NCBI RefSeq assembly: GCF_018991925.1
Contig: NW_024753828.1
Span: forward strand, 988,859-1,052,858
Direction: 5' to 3'
DNA length: 64,000 nucleotides
DNA from: Homarus americanus
Lineage: Eukaryota; Arthropoda; Malacostraca; Decapoda; Nephropidae
In this document: one piece after another, positions 48,426 through 60,780 of the stretch
Layout: each line of letters opens with the position of its first letter
Numbering within the stretch: the stretch's first letter is position 1
The notes under the pieces: model-generated
What the model saw: the letters and a program-made list of their open reading frames with translations, nothing else
Told to the model about the DNA's origin: nothing
Database searches by the model: none
Program-made: the position numbers and the translations under genes

Positions 48426-49098
48426 TGTACGTATGGATGGGAGTGGTGGGTGTTTAAGGTGGTTGAGTGGACGGAAGGGGTAGTGGGGATGGATGGGTGG
48501 AGGAGAGGTGGGGTGATGATTGGGTGGGCGGAGGAGGTGGGTGGGTGGTGGAGGTGGGTGGGTGGTGGGGCTGCCTGCGCGCTGTGAGTCATCTGGGCAG
48601 CCGGCTGAGGGAAAGATCAGGTTATAGCGTTGTGTTGCACCAGGTCGCCCCACCGCTGCTGCTCTCTTGCCCGGAACACCCAGTGTCCACCTCACTTTTC
48701 TCCTCTATACGTCATATAGACCCTCGTCAGTAACTGAAATTCACTATTATCTACTTATAGTTTATGCTCCAGTCCTTGTGAATACTGTAATATACTCCCA
48801 ATATCTAACAGTACAGTATTACAGTAGGTTTGCATCGCCTTCCAAGACCTGGGATTCCACATGGTTAAGTCCTCGATGTCTTGTGTACTCTAGCTCTTCT
48901 TGCACGTGATTCTGGTTGCTTAAATTGTGGTACACCTTCCAGCTTGTAGGTACCGTGTATGTACTTAGTGTTGGTGTGAGTGTGTGATACCTGTACTGCT
49001 AAGTACTGTAGGTCGTGTAACCAGTAGCGCAAGGTACACTACACTCACTCATTACTCGTCCTCAGGAATTTCTTCCCCTTGCTTAGGTTGGACCCAGC

Positions 49099-49210
<112 letters not shown>

Positions 49211-51827
49211 CACCTCGGGGTTGTGCTTCATGCCCAGCTCAGATCCGAGTTGGATTGTGGTCTACACTGTCTCCTGTCCAGGGGTGGTGGTCAGGTCCTA
49301 AGCTGGTTTTGGGGACGGCGAAACCCTCGTAAATTATTCTGAGGTATATTGAGAAATACAAAGGGTTTTTTAGATTTTGTATCCTTAGTCAAGGGTCCGA
49401 TTAGTGGAGTGAGTTGTAGCTTGTGTGGTGGGAGTATTATGCGTATAGTCGAATAAGACGTGTGGAGTACGTCGGGTCGTGTAGACGGCGAGGGTCAGGG
49501 TGTTACAAGGTTGCCTCCAATAAAGCTCTTCACCAATATCTTCACGGTGTCGTTCTCCGGAATGCTTCTCTTATTTCGGCATTGTTGTGTGATCTCCCTG
49601 GCCGGTGATGGTCAGGGCACGACGCGAGGCTGTTTCTCAGACGCTCCTTGCTCGATGTAATCACTCAGTTCTTGCATTACAGTTTTTGTTGTCACTCGTG
49701 AGCTGTGGTGCTTGTTCCTTCCTCAGCTTGTTTCTTGAACACAGTGTATTTGTGCGACACTTTGATAAATGTTTATCTCTCTTAGTCGTTTTGGATACTA
49801 ACAGTTAGATAATGTTGTTAGAAATCGTTACATTTGTTGGTCGATCTGAATAAAAAGAAAGATTTTGCAACGTGGGGTACATTACCTATTGGTGTACGTG
49901 CAGTAGTTACAACAGTTGCCTTCCGTGTACTGTACTGTACTGTGCTTGTGCTGTACCCGTTGTGGCGGGTCATCGTGCGGAATGGCGCCAATTTATTTAA
50001 TGTTAGTCAAGTAGTAAAGAAAACTGGAAGTGTAAATTTTGTTACCGCTTCACTAGTTTACAGTTATGTTTTAATCTTGGGTTAAATATATCATGTGTCT
50101 ACACCCTTGGAGGAGACACACAACTGTTTTCTGACCTTCAAACGTTGGCTGGTCGACACTCATCTTTTTGTGACCAAATACAAAAAAAAAATAATACGGA
50201 TCCTTGTCATATAGTGTTTGTATCCGTGTTTATTAGAATTTTGGAAAACTTTGATACTTTATCCAACTGTAAGCTATGTTTGAACACCCGAATTAGCATA
50301 ATGGTGCCTTAAATATCCACCTGGTGTGTTTCATTCAGTGTCCTGTGATTTATTTGATGGTATTGGCTTCATGTTCAGAGTGTTCACACGTTTTTAAGTG
50401 TTTTACAGGGACGTGTATAATCATAATGTCATCTTAAGCATTCAGCCGATCCTTCTCACATTTACAAGGTTGTAACCTCTCATGGAGTAAAAGCTAATTT
50501 GGTATTCAGATTGTTCGCATCAGTAATGGACCAATGATGGTTCTTTCTGGGCCATTTTTGCTACAGTGGTGCTTGTGACTTGACGATGCCTTAATGCAAA
50601 AACTTCACTGTGAGATCACCTGAACGGATAAGACTCTGGTGATCTTAATCTCCTTATTAACGGAGGATGTGTAAGGCATTTATTCTATGTTTGAAAAATA
50701 TGAAAGTCAAGATTTGGCTCCAGGTGGATGGGTGGATGATGGAGAGAGGTGGATGAGAGTGAAGGATGGTGTGACCTTTGACCTGCGGTAGTGGTGGGCC
50801 GTGTTGCCTCACCACCCGACCCGTCACTCTCACCTTTGATGTTACCTTTACCACCTTGCCTTCACCAGCACTCACCAGTATATGACGTAATTTTGTCTAG
50901 TAACTGTCAGTCACCATTTTATAGATTCAGAAGTCGGTATTGTAATCGTTCTTCTGTGTGTGTGTGTGTAGAAGCTCTACGGACATACCAACCATTCTTT
51001 CACTGATTCTCACTGTCTCGCCAGTGCTCTTAAGGGGTTAGCTTCCTTAATAGATACTCCAGTGACACTCAGAACTTAGAAGATGAAGTCAGAGGTTAAA
51101 TTAAAGAGGAACCAGGCTGTGGACTGAACCATTGTCCGTGTCCTATATGGGAAACTGTGTGTGACTGTCTCGGCCCCCGGGAGATCAGTAGATCATCTCG
51201 GGTAAAAGAGAGGCACACGTAATAACATACGTATCACCGGGCAGCAACATTAGTGAACAACACATAAATGAACACACCAACAATTATTCAAACACTGGAT
51301 CTTCTCTGCTCTTGATGCGAAAGAAAGATATGTGTTAGGTCCCATAGTTTTCTCCTGAGGATCATGCTACATAAATAAGGAATTAAACCACAACATTTCA
51401 GATTCTGGCGCTGTTGAGGTGCAGGCATTAAGGAGTTCTAGGACACCCCATACGATTATATTCTTAGTAAAGGGAAGTCACCTAAATTTAACATATACAT
51501 ATACAGTTTACTTGGGAAGAATAAATGTGTGTGTGTGTGTGTGAGTGATGAATCCTCAACTCATTATTAAGATAAATAGGATTAAAACATCCCGACTGTG
51601 CACCTGGTTTTTACTGCTGACAGAGAAAAAATTACACGGGCTAATTGATAAGGTTAATTAATTATAGACGAAGAACTAGTAAAGGAAATATTAACCCCTC
51701 GAGTACGACGACTTAAAGCGATGTGAACTCCGATATCTCCACAAACACAACAAAGGCGGCACATGGTAAACAAAAGCTGAAGTCATCCGGTCGTAACCAG
51801 CAGGACGGAGAGAAATAAAGAATTGAA

Positions 51828-51903
51828 AGGAAGAAAGAACGAAAGAGAAAGAAAGAAAGAAAGAATGAAAGAAAGAAAGAAAGAAAGAAAGAAAGAAGAA
51901 AGT
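51828..51903. repeat. (GAAA)n microsatellite
   Basis: Purine-only GAAA/GAAC repeats, asymmetrically A-rich on the plus strand. Confidence 0.95.
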
Positions 51904-53987
51904 GCCATTCACCAAAAGATAAAAATCTCAAATACTTTTCATCTTTACAAAGTCAGTCAGACAACTTCCGGTAAAGGAACCATTATGTACAGCTGGCGAT
52001 ATCTTCACTACTGAGGGTGAAGACATGGGGGAGCTCGTCTGATACTTGTGGCTCGATAGTCTGTATATACGCACGGTGTTACAGCCTCTCCAGGTGACGG
52101 GGATGTTTTGCATTGGTGTCGTTACTTTGGGTTGATATCTCTGTTTACCTGGTGGCGTATACTCACACCTGGTGGTGTTTACTGGAGGGAGAGAGGGAAT
52201 GGTATTAACGTCCTCATTGTTGGTCTGAATTACAAGCATATGCGTAATCGTTGTGGTTGATAATTCTTCATAATTCTTTCCCGGCGTCCATCTTGTCCTG
52301 CAGAAATACTATGACCCACCCTTAAGATATTGCCTAATGTACCTAATTTGTCGATTTGGTAACACGATAAAATACTGCCATCAGTAGCAGCGTGACGTTA
52401 ATCTGAGCTACAGGATTGTGACAAATTTTTTATTTTGCCTCTTGAGCGAGTATGATCCGGGCCGATGAAATCAAAGGGAAATGTTGGGGTATTTGCTCCC
52501 GGTATTTGGGAGAAGTGCAAAGCGGAGCAAACAGTGTCCTCTCACGGGAGCAATATCTGGAGTGTGGAAGGGGGATGGGGGGTCGTCCGCTGCTCTCCAG
52601 GACGAGCATTTCTGCATACTCCACCTCGTCTATTGACTCTCCGTATCTCTGTGTTAATTTACTAAAAGGCTTGCCAGCTCTCGAGAGTTTACAGCATGAA
52701 AGTCCTACTGTTTTTAATATTTGTTAATTCTTCATCAAATGAAGAAATGTGTTTGAGTTAGTACAGCTGATAGAGTCGTATTATCGTGTGTGGTAAGGAA
52801 GTTTTTGGAATATTTCTCTCCTTACGGTATTTTGCAGACATTTATGGTTATAGCTGACCCTTTGTAGGGCAGTGGTTTCTCTAGGTTGAATATAATGGTC
52901 TGGCGTTCACCAGAATAAAACTCCTGTGACTTTTTAAACTACTAAAGTGTTTAATTTGGGAATGTCAACTCTTAAAAGCTACCATTGTACTCCTCAGAAG
53001 TCCGTCTCAGTTATTCGTTCATTTCAGACTCGCATGATAACATTACGCACATGGATGGAGATTAAATACATGTGTAGTGTTGATGTGGTGACAGCCTCGC
53101 TATCGTCATACCTCCAGTGACTGTTGGTGGGGGAGCTAGTGTGAGGAGCGGTGTTTGGAGTCGCCGCCGCTGTGGTCGTTACACTCGTCACATGTTACTC
53201 TTACGGTACAGTTAGAGAGCCACATCCTCCCATAGTCTGACCTGGAATTAATAGCCAATAACGGGACTGATCATGTCTTCAGACTAAATCATCCACGTGA
53301 AGCCTTGTCGAGCGTTTTTTACACTTATATACTTTTACTCATAATTGTCTCCCAGACTCATTTTTACTCTGTACAATATTTTACCAGTAGTTAAGTACTT
53401 GTGTACTTTCTGGTAACAGTCTTCACAGGTCATGTGGATATTTAATCCTTCACTTAAATACAGGCAACTGGACGTTTTCCAGGTGTTTATAGTTGTGACG
53501 AATTGTCGCGTGATATTAGAGGATGAAAGGCAAAAATATGTTGTAGTGGACAATATTGTATTACAAATCAGTTTGATAATGGGGTGTAATAAATATACCC
53601 CATACAATTATTATTTGGTGATTTATTTGTGTCGGGAAGGTTCCCTGTATGGTTAAGGTGTCTTGTTACAAAATTGTCATATTAGAAACTCCCCGTGTGA
53701 TCTGAACTAAACCATACTGAAAAGATTCCCGGTGAGTTCAGATTGTCAATTACTGCGGAATTGAATAATTTTTGTTCAATATAAATGTCGTGCTCTTACC
53801 TGTACTCGGTCCTCACGTACTTAAATGCTCCTCAGGATCTTGAATGGCGGGTAAGAGTGCTGGTGGGCGTGTTTTTGTTCAACGTCCGACGCCGTTATAC
53901 ATGACCCAGGTTTTACTGTTGCTAACGCCTTACAAACAGAAGAGTGGCGCCACCTTCAACAACAAGAAAGCCAAAGATAAACGTTGC

Positions 53988-54012
53988 CACACACACACAC
54001 ACACACACACAT
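53988..54012. repeat. (CA)n microsatellite
   Basis: About 12 CA repeats. Confidence 0.95.
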
Positions 54013-55818
54013 AGTGATGTGAGAGGATAATAAAGTTGGAAGGAACATGAGGGTAAGTTAAGAGTGTGGTGCCACGGACGTGACGGGGGGCCTCACAACC
54101 TCGGAAGACTCTGATAACTTCCAGTGGCTTGTTGAATGAGTGGCTGAGGCAGGTGACGCCACCACCACACTCCTGCTTTGTTTCATTTTGTTCCTCTTCC
54201 TCTCTCTTGGACCGTTGCATCTTAAGACACCTTTTGATATGTGATTCCTTGCAATTAAACTCTTATGGAAGGATGTGAGAGATATGATGAGACAGGTGAG
54301 GTGGTGTCTAGTCAGCACAGTTGCTTGATTGGTTCACGTTAATTGGGTCCCGCACTGTCTGTCCAGGGTAGTCACCTCCTTCCACTTGTCGCCCACACTC
54401 TCACTCTTTGCACCTTCTTTTGTTTCCTAACTCAACAGGCCCCGGGAGGGGTTCACGTAATACCTTTAGTCCATGAATATCAACCAAGTAAAAGTGTTTG
54501 ATGGAAATACTGTGATCGTCATATTATAATTTACCCCGTCATATTGATCTTAAATTTATATTATCAAAATTAAAACTTGCTTAGTGAATACCCAAACCGA
54601 TCCAGCCAAGCTCATGACTTTTAGGTGTGACCTCTGACCCCTGACCCACTTTAACTGTTATAACTCTCCCTGTATGTGATTGGGGGGGGGGGGAGGTTGT
54701 GCACAGAATACTCACTCAACTGTAAACCAGCCGAGATAATCAAGAGAGTGTAGTGAAAGTGTTTGTCGTCGTCATTGGGAGAAATTGAAAGTTCACGTAT
54801 ACCAGCCACCAGATTTCCTTTCTAGTTTCCAGGAATTTACAGAAGTTAAGAAAAGTCGAAGCATCTTTGGAAACCCTTGGAAATGTTTCATTGAACGCAC
54901 ATCTCTAATCTTTTCAGCGACTCCTTATTTTCGCTCTTGTGTTTTGTCAGCTTTAGTCTACTGGTGATAAATCAAATTTCAAAACAGAGTAGTAAATTAA
55001 CCACAACTTGAGTTGAACTTGGTGAAGCAACTTTATTTAGTGAAGGGGATTTACTGCTCTTGAGTTCTGTGGCTGGTGATGCAATACGGGGGACCGGAGG
55101 GGAACGGTGAGATCAGGTATCGGAGGGTAAGATGGAAGGGAGTTGGGTGGGGAAGTCGAAGAGAAGGTGGAGAGGGAGAGGAGGTGATGCGGGAAGTCAG
55201 GAGAGGAAACTTAATGGTGGGCAGTAGGGAGGAGGAGCAGGTAAAGTTTTGAAATTTAGTGTTGGAGAGGGAACGGGAGGTGAAGTTAGTGGAGGTGGTG
55301 CTGATGGACGGGGATGAAGTTGAAGGTGGGCGGGGAGGAGAGAGATTACGTAGTTGAATAGATGGGGATGGATAGGCCTAAGTCTTGAGCTACAGTATCC
55401 CAGGTGTCAGTATTATTTACGGCTGTGGCGTGGAATAATGCCAGCTCATCCATATACTGTCAGTCTCTCTCGGGGCCGTGTGGCGTATTCACCTCACTAA
55501 GAATTGGGATTATATATAAACTCCCCACATATCTATCTGTCTGATATGTGGAGTGGAGAATGTATGTTACTGGGTTTGTTGCAGGCGCGTACACAGGTAT
55601 TTTTAAGAGGGTGGTCGCCTCCATTGTTAGGTGCCTGTGATGTAAGGTGGTGCCCAATAAAGTAGCCCCCGGAGAGCAAACCTGAATCTGAATATGAAGG
55701 AGACCGGGTAGGTGGAGAGGGTCAAGGAGCAACGCGGAGTGCTGGAGTATGCTTGCAATCTTTTGTTTCTCGTCTTAAACGAGACTGGGTTCTTAGCGCC
55801 CTTATCTGTAACATTATG

Positions 55819-56045
55819 AGATGTTTTTATTACCACCATGCTATTGTACTATCCCAGATGTTACTAAATGTTACATAATACTTCCTTGAGATAAATGTAT
55901 AGTATATATCAGGTGCAAAAGAGAGCTCAGGTTCTCAACTGGGTCAGCCATGTTAATATTGTTATTATTATCCACTCTGTATCTGGGTTTTCTGGTTAAA
56001 TAAACTGTTTCAATTCAATTCTGTTTCAATCAATTCAATTCAACT
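55819..56045 (+). mobile_element. SINE-like / LINE 3'-end repeat, copy B
   Basis: Second copy of the element at 13605-13824, same strand, with a longer TTCAATTCAATT-type tail (two TTTCAAT blocks). The differing tail lengths at an otherwise shared 3' end favour a retroposed element that ends in a tandem repeat. Confidence 0.7.
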
Positions 56046-56419
56046 CTTGCGTTCTTAACGATAATAACCACTCAAGTATGTAACCTTTCGACAGCCATAG
56101 ACTTTTTCTTCCGTGAGTATCGAAAGTTTTGCCATATGACGAACAAGCATGGTGACGTTATAAACAGTTTCGTTTCTCACCAAGAGATCTCACACTGGAA
56201 GCTTCACCTCTTAGTCACAAAGAATGGAGTGAAGAGAAATTGTCATCTCTTTTAGGTATTTTGACCTCCCTATATACAGTAATTTATATCTGATTAAGAT
56301 ATTGTGTGTGTGTGTGTTGATCTGTCTTCAGCAGTAGTTTCCAAATTAATTGTTATTAGTTGGCCTGTTCGTCTCTCGTACTCTTCTACAATTGTGACGT
56401 TTTACCCCAAGTTGCGGGT

Positions 56420-56475
56420 TGTGGTGTAGCGGTTACTTCGGCTCGTAATATCGGGTTGTGTCTTTGCTTCGTGCA
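56420..56475 (+). mobile_element. Possible tRNA-derived SINE fragment
   Basis: TGGTGTAGCGGTTACTTCGG resembles a tRNA/SINE A-box region. A B-box (GGTTCGANTCC) is not clear downstream. Very tentative. Confidence 0.2.
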
Positions 56476-58834
56476 CTATTACCATCTTTTACATTTCCGA
56501 GGAACCGCGTGCGCGTTGGTTATGGTTGTAGAATAATGACTGACTGTCCAGATGGTTTGGGGAGGTTGTTGTTAAAGTAATGTTAGTTGCGAAGTTGTAA
56601 TAGTGTGTTATGTTTTTGTTAGCCATGTATTAATACAGTTTGTAGATCTTTTGTATATTCGCAATGTTTCCGTGCAATGTTGATACTGGGTGACAACAGC
56701 TTACCTGAAGCAGTGCGCGTGTGTGTGTGTCGTAACACGTGAATACCGAGGTGGTGGTGGTTGTGGTCCGTGAAGGAGGGTGGGTGCGTGTCGCACTGAT
56801 TTAGTGGGTGCGAGGTGCTGCTCTTTTTATTTTTTAAACGTGTGGGGACTACAGGCGGGAACTGGGAGGTAAATTTATGGCCTCACTCACTTGTTTTATC
56901 TAAGTTACCACCCCAGCCGTCCTCAGTGCCGGATCCTGGAGAACTACTATGCCTTTGGTTACACTTCCTTATCTCTTCTCAACCTGTAATGGTCCTAGTT
57001 GCCCCGCCTTTATTTTTACTGTCTTGATGACTGTCATTAACATAGTTGTTTGAAATGGATCCTGAAATGTTTTATTGGTATGGAAAACTTTGAGTCTGTT
57101 AACACATATATATCTAAACAAAGGGGCAGCAGCAGGCTCATGATTCGTCGCAATATAGAGGTTCAAGGGATTGAAGGGGATCATAGTTGGTGTGTGTGTG
57201 GTTGGGGGGGGGGGCATCCGGGCGTGTTTGTGTGCGCGTGCGGGCGTGTGCTGGCATCAGTAATTTTCCTTGGGAGAAGCAACCGCAGGAATATGGTGGA
57301 GAGCGGGGCACCACTACCTTGACCACTGGCCGGAAGTATAACGGGACCACCCCGCCGGAAGTGGACAGGTATGTTAGCGGCGGCCGGGTACGTGACCACC
57401 TTACACCTCCAATTACTGGCCTTCTTGCATCGCCACGACCATCTTGTTAACCCACACTTTGCTACCTGACCCCTCGCGTTTGTTTTCCTTCGTAGGAAGT
57501 TGAAAGGCGAGATAGACAGAGTACTGCTACACATACCGAAGTGACAAAGACGTTTATCCAAGGCTCATGGAGAGCTTGTCTTGCGTGTTGCATGAACGAA
57601 AGTTGTTAATGCCGTGATGTAAACTGTGCTCTGTTTAAGATAGTTGCCAGTGTTGTGTAAAGTGTATGATGTGTAGGAACAGAGACTATCACTTAGTAGA
57701 CACTAGAAGAATAAAAGATGAAGAGGAGGGGGCTCTTGTGTGTGGGTCTTTAAGAGACGATTGACAGAAATCAGTGTTTTAACAAGAAAGTTGGCTGGAT
57801 TTAAATAGCTGCGGGTCGGCTGACTCAATTTCTTCGTATTTTGTAAATTTAAAAAGAAAAGGATAAATTTAAGTTAAGAGAAAGTAATGAACAAGAGACG
57901 TGATGAAGATGGCGGGAGGACAGGTCAGGTGTTCGATATGACCTGTTTTTTAAGTAGACAGGATTTTATTTATGGGAAGGTGGAGTTGGTTTGCAACACA
58001 CCTCCGTATATATGATGACGGTCAAGGATGAACAGTCGGTAATAAATTAGTCAGGGAAGACTATATAATTAACAGTTCAGCACTTAGTCTCTTAAAACAC
58101 TTCACTGTTCCCTAACATTATGCTGCGCACTCGACCAGAAGGGTCTCGTTTCGTTGAAGGTGGGAACGTGCACCAGGGATGGAGGGTGGGGGGGGTTGCA
58201 GCTCCTCACAGGTAGCAGCAGTAAAGTCATTCATCGTGTTAGTTTATATCCCACGTGTGGTTCTGTGGAAACGTGAGAATTCCCCGGTGAAGATAAACTA
58301 GAGACTGGAAGAGCTGCCAACACTATCAGAGTTGGACTAGAGATCAGAAACACACGCTGGCGCACATTAGGTCTCTTGTTTATACACAAGTGATCTCAAC
58401 GCTTGGTGAAGAGTGAGACGATTAAAGGTGTACCATATATATACGGGTATAGTTTGTGTTTGTCAGTCAATAATATTTATAGCTTTTTTTTTGTCAACAC
58501 CGTCAGTTACGTGGTACTATTTTCATTTTACAGTGCTCAGTCATGCCTCGAGAGTCTGGTGCTGTATACAGTAGATAGGTGAGATTTCTTGCCTCGGTGA
58601 AACTGTTGTTTATATGGCGGCCCACTTGTGACAACCACGAGGCTGCCCACAAGAGTCTCCCAGTGACCACATCCCTAGTATTGATGGGGATGGTGTTCCT
58701 CTCTCTCTCTCCCCATGGTGTCGTCTTTTGAAGGGTTAAACAGCTCATTGTAGACATTATCAGTAATTTAAAACATTAATGATGGATAAGGCAGTGTGAT
58801 TCCCCAATTTATTTAACCCCCCAAGTAACAGAAA

Positions 58835-58900
58835 ATGTATGCATGCATGCATGTATGTATGTATGTATGTATGTATGTATGTATGTATGTTTGTTTGTAT
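58835..58900. repeat. (ATGT)n microsatellite
   Basis: ATGC repeats change into ATGT and then TTGT repeats. Confidence 0.95.
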
Positions 58901-60780
58901 GTGTGTATATGATTCACATTTTTCAAGTGAATGGAGTTTATTAGATTTGTTTTTCCTTCAGGTCGTTTAAGATAATTTATTTATTTTTCACATAATTAGA
59001 GAAACGTAATATTACTGTATAGTTATTGAAACGTGAAGGTGTTGTGGTAGAGGAGTAATGGTCATCTGGTTTAGTACACACCTGTAACTGTGGATATGTT
59101 GGCCTGACCTGTAACATAAGTGTACAGACTGAGGCCTACTCCCTGCTGAGGCACACTTACTGTACATTAGCATGGCGAACACTGCATCACTTGGTTACAA
59201 CTACACTGTTTCTGGTCGCCACCTGTGGGAACCTTTAGTGCACAGTTTGTGGCAGTCGTGTAATTATCAGTTTGAGACTCGTTAACTCCTGTCCAAATTG
59301 GCCTGAATGGATGGCCAAAGTTCGACGAGTTTATTACTGCTACAAGAAATAATTAAGTGTAGCGAGGTGTTAAGTGAGGAGCGATCCATCGGCCTGGAAG
59401 CATTAAAGAACACTTCCCGGGTGTTACCACCAACTGCTGGCTAAAGTGTGGTGCTTTGTCTTTTCTACGGGAGCCAGATGGTCAGGAGTGGCAGGATAAA
59501 CGCATCACAATAAACCTTCGTAGCTGTCTTACCAGTGAAGTTGAAGGTTGGGCCACCATAACTGTATATTTGGCTTATGATTAAGTGTAAAGACAGGGGT
59601 CAGTGATGGTCACAGGTCCTCACCGCAGGAATGTAGCCCCTCGACACACTTGTGTTTTCCTTCACACACCACCACGCTTGTGGTTATTTACCCCATTATG
59701 ATAATACAGTAAATGCTACTGTTCGCGCCGTCAAGACATGAACATGACGTTGACATGATGACTGACAGGATCCTATGTTGTGCTCTACCTCCAGCTTTCT
59801 CGCTCACACACACACCTCCACATAAAATACGATGTCTCGCTCATTCATCACCTTTGTCACAGATTTTTCAAGAATTGTTTTTAGGTATTTGTCCGCACCG
59901 GTAAATAATAGTGCAGAAGGAAATAAGAGAAGACAAAGAATGTTGTGATGTATGTGACGTTACCGAGCACAATAACACAAGATGCCAGGCTGGTGGCTAC
60001 GTAGCGTTATTACCTTCATGATAGGTTCGCCACGAAACGCGGCTGAGTTATCTCCTATTTAAGGTCAATATAGAGAAGTCCGACGGACAGCGGTCTAGTT
60101 TTCGCTGGCTCTCCGCAGTGACGTCACGTGAACTACAGCTGGCTGCCCCCCCCTCCAGTATCATCATCATCATAACCCCGTTTCCTTTATCCTGGTATAG
60201 GAGGGTTTAGCTCGGAAAGGAGGAGAAAGATGTAGCTTTAGTAAGGGAGGCTGTCTTTCGTCCCTTCATTGTGGAGGGAAGGAGACCTGGCATTATTTGA
60301 ATATTCTTACTAATTTCCTGAAATTCATGCGCTTATTTCAGTGCAATTTATCTGTGGACTTGAGTTCATAACTGTGTGTGTGCATCTAAAAGGGGAATAA
60401 ATATATCATGATAACTTACATTTTATTACACACACATGTCATAAATAAATAACATGTATGATTTACATCAACTGTAACCCAAGACAATCTGTTTTTCCTA
60501 TCATTTTGATATTTTCATAAATTTTCTATTTTCACTTCTGCAATTCTTACTTGTTTTCTTATTTATCCTAATACTGCTGTTCAGTTTAAAGAACACAGAT
60601 ATTTGGCAAAGAAGGTTAAAGCATCATGGTGTACATCAACTCTATCTCAGACACAATTGTTTTGAAACAGTCTTTCCCCTCCTTAAGACTGTCCCCATGT
60701 ACAGCCTTAAATACGTCTCTCATAATGGTTAATAGAGTGTTAGAAGGAACATACAGTTCACCTCTGTTTATTTCTTCTGT

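Noticed and set aside
52430..52727. Pair of 64-91-codon frames with TTGCTCCCG/CGGGAGCAA inverted segments
   Set aside because: Short imperfect inverted repeats with no defined ends or duplications, and no recognisable peptide.
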